A stretch of DNA of 64,000 bases from the NCBI GenBank assembly GCA_963676875.1, contig OY781436.1:372001-436000 (forward strand), given 5' to 3'. Both the position numbers and the translations under genes were made by a program. The notes beneath the pieces are model-generated. The model searched no databases. It saw nothing but the letters and a program-made list of their open reading frames with translations, and had not been told where the DNA came from. Positions 46,994 through 55,700 of the stretch are shown piece after piece; within the stretch, counting starts at the first letter, position 1; every line of letters begins with the position of its first letter. The stretch comes from UBA6244 sp963676875. Its GTDB lineage: Bacteria; Bacteroidota; Bacteroidia; Bacteroidales; F082.

Positions 46994-47345
46994 TTCCGAA
47001 GACGCACAACGAACATGGTTTTTGCCGTGTTAAAAAAACTTTGGCATCTTCAATGAGTAAAGCGTGATAGCAGTTTCCTTACCATTCCGAATAGTTAAAA
47101 ATGTGAACCGTATCAATTTGATAAAACACCCTACTTTGCCTTTTGCTCTTTGGGAAACAATTGTTAAATACTTGGCAAAAAACATTTCTCTGTTATTATC
47201 AAATAAAATGATCGGAGATAAGAAACAGGTTCGCATTGTAAAATACCTAATGAATTGTACATATCAATAAATCTCTCAATCAACAGCTCAATTTTCATCA
47301 TTTTTTACATGGATGAATTGCAATACTATACGTTATTAATGCCGT

Positions 47346-47436
47346 GACCGCAAGTGGGCAATTATTAAACACCGCTGTATTCGCCTCATAATCTTACAAT
47401 TACACAAACCCCAAACATATTTGCCCGATAATGGAC
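47346..47436 (+). promoter_or_regulatory. Paired palindromic enhancer-like sites, unit 4
   Basis: Site 1 GACCGCAAGTGGGC (47346-47359) and site 2 GCCCGATAATGGAC (47423-47436) have centres 77 bp apart; site 2 is about 75 bp upstream of the promoter GG. The sites survive although the gene they served is in pieces. The stretch 46994-47345 after regulator copy 3 holds no convincing gene; two short ORFs there are antiparallel to each other and look random. Confidence 0.65.
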
Positions 47437-47501
47437 TATTTTAAATCAAAAAGATGCTGCCTCATTATTGTTATAATACTGGTTATTTGAATTTTAAAAA
47501 A

Positions 47502-47519
47502 TTGGCATGGTTATAGCAT
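47502..47519 (+). promoter_or_regulatory. Sigma-54 -24/-12 promoter, unit 4
   Basis: TTGGCATGGTTATAGCAT: GG at 47504-47505, ten bases, GC at 47516-47517. It is identical to the unit 5 promoter, although the downstream sequences of the two units have diverged, so it appears to be preserved or recently shared. Confidence 0.75.
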
Positions 47520-47547
47520 AGGGATATTTAGCCCCTAAATAGTTAAC

Positions 47548-47637
47548 ATGATTGTAGGCTTGGAACTATCAACAATAAACAGCCGTCTAGGACAGACCAA
47601 CGGTACATTCAGTTTGTTTGGTGAATGGAACTGTTGA
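47548..47637 (+). pseudogene. Truncated leader ORF of the decayed unit 4
   Basis: A 29-aa ORF, MIVGLELSTINSRLGQTNGT then FSLFGEWNC, aligns from its first residue with the 96-aa protein of unit 5 (MIVVLEPSTANNRLVKTNSK) and stops early at TGA. It lies 29 bp after the sigma-54 promoter. Sequence after the stop still resembles the unit 3 leader DNA (GAATGGAACTGTTGATT versus AATGGAATGCTGATTGC). Confidence 0.6.
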
Positions 47638-47713
47638 TTAAATTTTCGGCTGTGATATATCTGCATCAGGACTACAAGGTCGTTTTAAACAATTTTACAT
47701 GAAACCTGAACGT

Positions 47714-47785
47714 TAAAAAAATTAAATACTGGTATTAGACATTAATCTTCTCATGCTATCGGAATTGATTAGAACCGTATTGTAA
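47714..47785 (+). pseudogene. N-terminal remnant of a fourth NtrC-type regulator
   Basis: The DNA ATACTGGTATTAGACATTAA matches the start of the regulator genes. In frame it reads ILVLDINLLMLSELIRTVL then a stop, compared with ILVLDDEISLVEEL in copy 3. The ATG is lost and there is a frame break upstream (TTAAAAAAATTAA). Together with 48721-48810 it defines the edges of a broken fourth copy. Confidence 0.7.
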
Positions 47786-47939
47786 ATGTTGATAATTAAA
47801 TAAGGTGACCCATTAGGTAAAAGAATTGGGTATCTGAAAAATAGAATACAGAATAAAAATAATTATTTGAATATGTAGAGGCAGGATCAGATTACAACAA
47901 AGAACCAGGCAGGATCAAAATAATTGAAAAAATAGAGTA

Positions 47940-48293
47940 ATGATTAAAATGTTTAACAAGTTGCTTGAAATGCAACAAAACCATAAAAGAAAATTCTTCT
48001 CCCCCTTCTTTGGCGTATATCTATACAAAACAAACTCAAAGGGATTGGTGGTTTACAATATCAAGAAAAGAGGATTTGTAAATATTTCATTGCAATTGCT
48101 AGATGATATGGGGGTATCCTACAACGTATTAATTCCCGAGCTGTTGCCATTTCAGGCCATAAAATTGGAGGCTAATATGTTTAAAAATGGAAAATCTCCC
48201 AATGCAGAAAAAGTAACCCAAATAATCTATAATGGTATCGAAGGAGAATTTTCTTATAAGTTAGTCGAAGGGTTCAGATATGAGTTGGAATAA
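47940..48293 (+). CDS. 117-aa protein of unknown function inside the broken regulator copy
   Basis: MIKMFNKLLEMQQNHKRKFF, then FGVYLYKTNSKGLVVYNIKK and a basic/hydrophobic pattern to YKLVEGFRYELE. There is no signal peptide or membrane segment. It is not similar to any part of the regulators and lies between the N- and C-terminal remnants of copy 4. A good terminator hairpin follows at 48427, which supports a real transcript. It may be inserted DNA. Family unknown. Confidence 0.6.
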   Translation: MIKMFNKLLEMQQNHKRKFFSPFFGVYLYKTNSKGLVVYNIKKRGFVNISLQLLDDMGVSYNVLIPELLPFQAIKLEANMFKNGKSPNAEKVTQIIYNGIEGEFSYKLVEGFRYELE

Positions 48294-48426
48294 TACTATA
48301 TTCCACCAGATAAAAAATAGTGGACACGGAAATAATTACATTGGAAACTACTTTAGTTTTGGATATGAATATTGGGCTGATTTTCTAAAACCTGGTAAAC
48401 AAATCAAGTCGTGATCCACTTATATT

Positions 48427-48456
48427 AGCCTCCATATTCATGGGGGCTTTTTTTTT
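48427..48456 (+). terminator. Rho-independent terminator
   Basis: The stem AGCCTCCAT / ATGGGGGCT with loop ATTC is followed by nine T. It ends transcription about 130 bp after the 117-aa gene. Confidence 0.75.
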
Positions 48457-48545
48457 GACTTATCGCTTAAAAAAATAACATGCCGCAAGTGGACGAGATA
48501 TCTGTATAGAATTTCATTTATAATTCGCCGCGGGCGCCGAGAATA

Positions 48546-48662
48546 ATACCGATTATGAATTGAAATGAGCTTTAAGTTAGCTTCGCTCCTGAAACCTCTT
48601 CAATTCTATATCGGCATTATAAAGAAACAGCATAGTGCTAACTTCAATTTATATATTGGTAT
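48546..48662 (+). mobile_element. ~117-bp inverted-repeat element, copy E
   Basis: Fifth copy, plus orientation, with small changes (TTAAGTTAGCTTCGC, AAAGAAACAGCATAG). It lies between the terminator and the C-terminal remnant of the fourth regulator, about 510 bp before the first enhancer-like site of unit 5. Confidence 0.88.
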
Positions 48663-48720
48663 AATACTCTGATATCTTGCAACTACTCCCAGAATCAGTA
48701 CAAATAAATATCTTCATTCA

Positions 48721-48810
48721 CGAAAAAAGGCTGTCCGCTCATCTGATATTTCACGATAAGCACCCGTATGGAAGCTGAGAAAAGGGATGCACTACAAATG
48801 AGTTAATGGA
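48721..48810 (+). pseudogene. C-terminal remnant of a fourth NtrC-type regulator
   Basis: DNA words GGCTGTCCGCTCA, GATATTTCACGATAAGCACC and ACTACAAATGAGTTAATGG align in order with the helix-turn-helix coding end of copy 2 (AGCTGCCCGCTCA, ATCTCACGACAAGCACTC, ATTACAAATGAGATGATGG). The Gln codon of ISRQAL has become TAA and there are small length changes. The stretch 48811-49171 after it shows nothing I can identify. Confidence 0.75.
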
Positions 48811-49171
48811 AGAAACGATCAATCTTCTTACGGCTCCGTTAGAATCCAAATATAAAAAGAAAAATAAATATTTGAAACTTCATCCACGATGTGTATGTAT
48901 CATCATTCCGAAGCTCGCAATATCATCCGGCTCATGAATATCTTTCGTCTTACGAAATTCCAATCACCTCATATATCATAGTGAGGTTCTCGATCTCCGA
49001 AAGGGTTGTCCGATATAATTATTCAATCCGTGCGTGAATAAATTTGAATCATGACTATATCCACGGGACTATAAACACCTATATATCTTATATTTAAATG
49101 GCATCAACCGCACAATGACCACCATTATTCTAATGTGAAAAAGTTATGGCATTCTCCGTAATTGGAATATT

Positions 49172-49262
49172 GACCGAAAGCGGGCAATTCGATATTTTTA
49201 TTGTATTCCTTACAGAATTAGACATTTACAATTACCCTCAGTTTTATTGCCCGAAAACGGGC
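49172..49262 (+). promoter_or_regulatory. Paired palindromic enhancer-like sites, unit 5
   Basis: Site 1 GACCGAAAGCGGGC (49172-49185) and site 2 GCCCGAAAACGGGC (49249-49262), the best palindrome of the set, have centres 77 bp apart; site 2 is 75 bp upstream of the -24 GG. The stretch upstream of site 1 (ATTCTCCGTAATTGG...TTGACCG) resembles that of unit 2 (CTCTCCGTTTTTG...CTGACCG), so duplication extends beyond the sites. Confidence 0.75.
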
Positions 49263-49328
49263 TTTTTACAATCGTTTGCGAAAGTTCGCAAATCAATATA
49301 AATCATTGTTTTACAGCACTTTAAAATG

Positions 49329-49346
49329 TTGGCATGGTTATAGCAT
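49329..49346 (+). promoter_or_regulatory. Sigma-54 -24/-12 promoter, unit 5
   Basis: TTGGCATGGTTATAGCAT with GG at 49331-49332, ten bases, GC at 49343-49344. It precedes the 96-aa gene by 33 bp and should also drive the large surface-protein gene at 49740. Confidence 0.78.
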
Positions 49347-49376
49347 AAGGTATCCTGCCTATCAATATTAGTTTAT

Positions 49377-49667
49377 ATGATTGTAGTCCTGGAGCCATCA
49401 ACGGCTAACAACCGTTTGGTAAAAACCAACAGTAAGTTCATTTATGTGAACGACATGGAGGATGCTTTGCAAGCAGTGAAAAATCTGCGTCCTGAGTATA
49501 TTGTTGTGAGCACTCAACAAAAAGCACTGCCTTTGCTGATGAACAGATTGCATAAATTGAAACAACGGGTAGGCATCATGTTGATTGAACCCGGTCAGGA
49601 CCATTTTATGCTCATTGATAAAAACCTTAACAATTCCATCAACCACCACATCAAGATCAACTCTTAA
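49377..49667 (+). CDS. 96-aa protein, full-length member of the leader family
   Basis: MIVVLEPSTANNRLVKTNSK begins a small soluble protein. The alternating strand/helix pattern (KFIYVNDMEDALQAVKNLRP, EYIVVST, LPLLMNRLHKLKQRVGIMLI) looks like part of a receiver-type fold without the phosphorylation residues; this is my inference. The leaders of units 2-4 look like shortened versions of it. It is the first gene after the unit 5 promoter and lies 72 bp upstream of the surface-protein gene, so it could be a regulator or chaperone of that product. Confidence 0.75.
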   Translation: MIVVLEPSTANNRLVKTNSKFIYVNDMEDALQAVKNLRPEYIVVSTQQKALPLLMNRLHKLKQRVGIMLIEPGQDHFMLIDKNLNNSINHHIKINS

Positions 49668-49739
49668 ATACACCTTTAATTATATATATACAACATAAAT
49701 GCAAAATAACCTTAAACTATTCATCAAAAATTAAGCTCT

Positions 49740-52700
49740 ATGAAAAAACAGTTTTACATTTTAATGGCCTTGGTCTTGATCGCATCAAGTACGTGGGCGT
49801 CAGTAACCATTACGGTGGGACCAACCGGTGATTACACCACCATTCAGGCTGCTATCAATGCAGCTCCTTCGGGTGCTGTAATTGAAGTAGCTGCCGGAAC
49901 GTACACTGGTAGTGTGTCCATCAACAAATCATTGACAATCAACGGAGCCAATGCCGGTATCCATCCTGCTATAGGGATGCACCCTACTGAAATCGTTGGA
50001 ACCAGAGGATCTGAAACAATACTAGCATTCGGCAATGGTCCTGGAGCAATTTCAGTTACCGCAGATAATGTTACTCTTGACGGGTTTACTATTACGAGCA
50101 CAGGCACAAGAATTATCGACACCTATGCTGATGCCAACTATTTCACCATGAAAAACTGTATTTGGACTAATACCAGTGGTTATGCACAGCAAGGTACGAT
50201 GCAGTTTGGCGGAGGATCGCATACCAATATGCTTCTCGAATTCAACCAATTTAATAATGGCGAAACAGCTTTGCTGTACACGGCAGGGACTTTTGACGCT
50301 CTTACTATACAATATAACTATATAAGTTGTGAGGGGGACGCCATTTTCTGGACTGCTGCTCCTCTTGTAAACGGTGTAATCAAAGGAAATGAAATTGATG
50401 GAACCATTGGTGGCACACCAGGTCTTGGAGGCTGTACTGTGAATATTGGACAGGCCGGAAATCTTCAAATTACTGATAACTGGATTCATGACGTGAACTA
50501 CACAGCATTTCAAGTTGGAATTATTGGCGGAAGCGTGAGCGGAAACACTTTTGAGGATGTATATCCTTATTCCAGCGACCCATCACTATATGGTGGATAT
50601 GGTTTTTATCTATGGGGTGGCGCATGGGGCACTGCACTCTCTGAAAATGTAAATATCTACGAAAATGAATTTTACTTTAATAATAGTGCTGCTGGTCCTG
50701 TTAGGGCTATTAGACTGGCCGGACCTGCAAATGATGGAGACCCAAGCATTGACGCCTCAACCATTCATATTTATGACAATAAATTTTATAATGGAGGGCT
50801 AGGCACCGCAGTTGCTATCCGTCATCAGGGCGATCAAGCTACAGCCGTTGATGCCAGCCTGAACTACTGGGGAACTTCAACACCCGATTTCGCAAATCTG
50901 TTTCAAGGTTCTGTCAACTATTGTCCCTTCTATAGCGATGCAGCCATGACAACTTTGGAAGGCTATAGCGTTCATAACATTAATCAAAACACAGATTATT
51001 GCTCCATTCAGGAAGCCGTTGATGCCGCCGATGCAGGCGATGCAATTGAAGTGGCTGCGGGAACCTATGAATTTACGGAGCAAATGAACATTGGTATGGA
51101 TGGTCTTTCAATTTCAGGCCAAGGCACCGTCATTTTCCAGGCAAACAATGCCAGTTGGAGTACAACTAATGGCTACAAGCATCTTATTGGCATTTATGCC
51201 GGAACACAATCCTCGCCTATAACAATTTCCAATATTACGATGGATTGTAATGATCAATGTTACGGACTTAATACTTATGCTAACGCTTACGGTATTTTAA
51301 ATAATGTAACCATTAATAACAGTGTAGCTGCCGGATTAACAGTTAATGGTTCTACTATTATCGCTACTGATCTAAATACAACCGATAATGCCTGGGGTGC
51401 TGTAAATGTGGATCCTGGTTCAGGAGTTACAGATCCTTCTGTATTCACTTTAAATAGTGGTACTTTATCAGAAAGTAACCAAATATGGTCTGACGGAGGT
51501 AATGTGACTGAAACAGCAACGGTAACAGTAAATGCACCTACTGATTATAGTGAATACATTTACGATGCTAATGATGTTCATATTTGGACAAATAGAGATT
51601 TAACAGATTGTGCTACCATTACAAAAAATGGTGAAACAAGAATTTATTCTACAATACAGGCTGCCATTGATGATGCCACTGCTGGCGATGTAGTCAACGT
51701 AACTGCCGGTACTTTTACCGAAAATATTGATGTTGATAAGCAACTTTCAATAATTGGTGCAGGCAGTGGAGATGATCCCACAACAAATACAATTATTACA
51801 CAAACAGCCGCAGGCGCCGGAGATACAAAAATCGGTGTAGTGCAACTTACGGGTTCCGGGAATAGTGCATCTGAGCCTGTTTTGTTGCAAAACATAAGAC
51901 TTGAACCAGTAGGCATAGCCGGGATTTCAGTTGGAAGATTTACTGAATCTACGGGACAAGATATATCTTATGTTGAGCTTAATAACGTTCACGTTTATGG
52001 AAGTTACCATGAAAGCCCCTGCGGTGAACAGGAAAGGGGTTTGTACGTTGATAATACATCCTCACTATCCTATTTAACTATTACCAATTCTGCATTTAAC
52101 GGTTTGGACTATGGATGGTATTTACAAAAGCTGGTGAGTGCCGATATCAGCACCGTAACTCAGGTCACAGTAACAGGCACAGAGTTTAAAGATAACATTG
52201 CAAAAGGTCTTTATGCCGAAAAGCTTGATAATGCCACCTTTAACAACTGTAATGTAATTGATAATGGTGATGAAACATGGGGAAATTTATGTACCTATTT
52301 TAAACCATGGCTGGCGGGTATTGATATAAACCTGAAAGCAGGTGCCTATACAAACATTGCGTTTGCTGGTTGTACTTTTACAGGAAATGGCACCGGTGAA
52401 GCCAAAGAAGGCTGCGCCTTAACGATTAAAGGCAGAGACGATGGCAGCACATATGGCCCCTTCCCTGCAAGTTTGACCAATGTTACGATTACGAATTGCA
52501 CTATTACAGGTAACGAAAGAGGTGTTCGTTTCGGAGAGCCCGGAAAACTAAATCAAACTCCTACTAATGTTACTATTACAACTAGTGCCATTCACAGTAA
52601 CCGGAAAACCTACACCGGCACTGATGGTGTTGCCTATGGGGATGTTATTAACCAAACAGCATACAATGATCAAATTTCACTTGATGGTTATGGCTATGTA

Positions 52701-55700
52701 TTATCAGATCAGGCTTTTTGGTTTGTCCAAGACGGCGAAAGTCTTCAGACTGTTATTAATACCGCAGCAACAAGCGATGTAATTGAAGTGGCTGCGGGTA
52801 CATACAGCGAAAACCTTGTAGTTAACAAAGCTTTATCGCTTAATGGCGCAAACGCAAATACTGCATGCGCAAGCCGCACTTCAGAATCTATACTCAACCC
52901 TACAAGCGGACTACCAATTTCGGTAACTGCTGATGGTGTTACCATCAACGGTTTTGAAATTACTGCTCCAACATATCCAAATGCTATTGTTTGTGGAAAC
53001 ACCAGTGATTTAGATATCATGTTTAACAAAATACATGACATTTATACTACAGGAAGTGGCAGCAATGCACATGCGATCAACTATACCGTAGCAAATAGCC
53101 CTGCGGCTACTTCAGATGTGAGTATTTCTGATAACTGCTTTACTGACATTGGAAATTTTGATAATCACCAGAAAAGCGCAAGTGCAATTGGCGTACTTCA
53201 ATCAACTACTACCGGAACTCTCACAAATCTGACCATTGATGGAAATACCATTTCCAATGTAAAGGCTAAAAAATTAGATTGGGGTTCAGGAGGAAGAATT
53301 GCTTATGGTATCCAGATTAACGTAGGTGGAGGGTCAAGTTACCTGACGACTACCGGAAATGTTGTAGATGCAATAATAACAGATAACCTAATCTCCAATT
53401 TGGAAGGATTTATCTCCACAGGTATTGGTCTTGAAGGAAATACTGAAGATGCGGTTATCACTGGCAATTCAGTTTCTACGCTTACAGGTTACAAATTAGC
53501 CGACCGCAGTGGTGGTGGATATGACCTGAATGGCCTTAAGTTCGAAAATAACAAATATGTTGCTTCGGTTACAGTAGAGGGCAACGTATTTGGGACAGAC
53601 ACCTATGTTTATGATGGAACATCAAATCTGGGTTATGCAGTTGCGAATTATGTACCAACTACTGTTGGAACAGCAGATGTATCCTGCAACTGGTTCGGTA
53701 CAGCAACTCTTAGCGAGATCGTTGATAACGAAACTTTAACAGGAAAAATCTTTAATAAAGAGGATTGCGAAACCAACTTCCTACCAGTATGGATCTCAAC
53801 AACCGGTCCTTGTTCCGGCGATGGCCCGGTTGCAAACACAACCCAAGGCACCACCTACATGACCATCCAGAGCGCTATTGACGCTGCCGATGCAGGTGAT
53901 GTAATTGAAGTAGCACCGGGTACCTACATTGAAAATGTTGAAATCAATGTACCTAACCTTACATTGCAATCTACTGGCGGCAGAGATGTTACGACAATCA
54001 CTCCTCCAACTATAGGACAAGAAACTATTGGTATAAGTGTAAAAGCCAATATGGGTACAGTTACCGTAGATGGTTTTACTGCTGATGGTTTTAGAAACGC
54101 TATTTGTCAAAGTCATACCCAATCAACAGGAACAGCCTTTATCGTGAAAAATTGCGAGGTCATTCCTGAAAATCATGGCACAACCAATGCTTACTTACGG
54201 AATGGCATTCAGGTAACTGGTGAAAATTCGCAGGTTATTGACAACATTGTTCTTGGGGATCCACTAACTACTAGTTGGTCTAGCACAGCCATTGGAGTAC
54301 TTGATGAAGCATCGGGAACTCTGGTACAAGGCAATACCATTACCGGTCCCGCTGGAATTGGTATTAACGTACAAAGCTATTCTACTGATAATCCGCTTGT
54401 GAATATTACCATTTTGGATAATAGCGTTGATGGAGCCACCAACGGCATTCGTCTCACTGGCTCAAATGCTGCCTATGTTATTAATGGTGTGGTTATTGAA
54501 GATAATACAATTACCAATAGCCCGTCCAGTGCTGGTATCAATGTTCAAACAGTAAATCTTGAGGACCTCACGATTACAGGGAATGTGATTACCGGAAATG
54601 ATTATGCCGGTGTCAGATTCTCAAGTACATCAGCTACCCTGTCGGGAGATATACTGATCAACGGAAACAATATTTCCGGAAACGGGGACTTCGGTATTTA
54701 TAATGGTACAACACATCTTGTTGATGCCACAGATAACTACTGGGATGGTTGCCCTTCTGTTTCCGAGAACGTCACCTACTACCCATACTACACAACAGTT
54801 AGCGGCGATGCCGGAAGCTTTGTATTTAGTGACCAGATCACCAACATCACAGCGGTATCCGATGCTACGGACAACACCATTTGTGCCGGAAGTTCAGTAA
54901 CGCTAACAGCAGGCAACGGTTCCAACTTCGTTTGGGAAGGTCTGGGATTGGGTACTTCCAAAGTGGTTAACCCAACCGTAACCACCACTTACAATGTAAC
55001 CGGTGATGATTTACACGGTTGTTCAAGTGGTACCGCTTCAGTTACCATTATTGTTGTGGATGCACCCACGGTTGCCATTTCTGCTGCAACTGTTGGGGGA
55101 ACAACTACACTTACTGCTAGTGGGGCGTCTAACTACGAGTGGAACACAGGCGATACAGGAAGCGAACTGGTGGTCTCGCCTACAGTAACCACTGAATATA
55201 CTGTAATTGGTACCAATGACAATGGTTGTTCGGGTTCTGATTCGTATACGGTAAATGTGGTGTCTGTAACCATTGGACCTGACCAATATATTAATCAAGG
55301 ATCTAGTGTTACCCTTACGGCTACCGTTTCTGGAGTTCCTAGCCCAACCTATTTATGGAGTCCGGGAGGAGCAACAACTGACCAAATAACTGTATCTCCA
55401 GTGGATGACACAGAATATACAGTAACGGTAAACGACACATATAGTGCTTCAGTATGGGTTTATGTTAATCCAAGACCTATTGCCAATGCCGGACCTGATA
55501 AGATTTTGGTCGGCGGTAGTGTTCAACTTGAAGGTAGCGCTTCCGGTGGTACTGCGCCTTACACTTATTCATGGACAGGACCAAGCTTTACTTCATCAGA
55601 TCAAAATCCTTTAGTAACAGCTGCAGGAACCTATTCCCTCGTTGTTACCGATGCCTATGGAAGCTCTAGTATGGCTGATGACGTTGAAGTGACAGCACCT

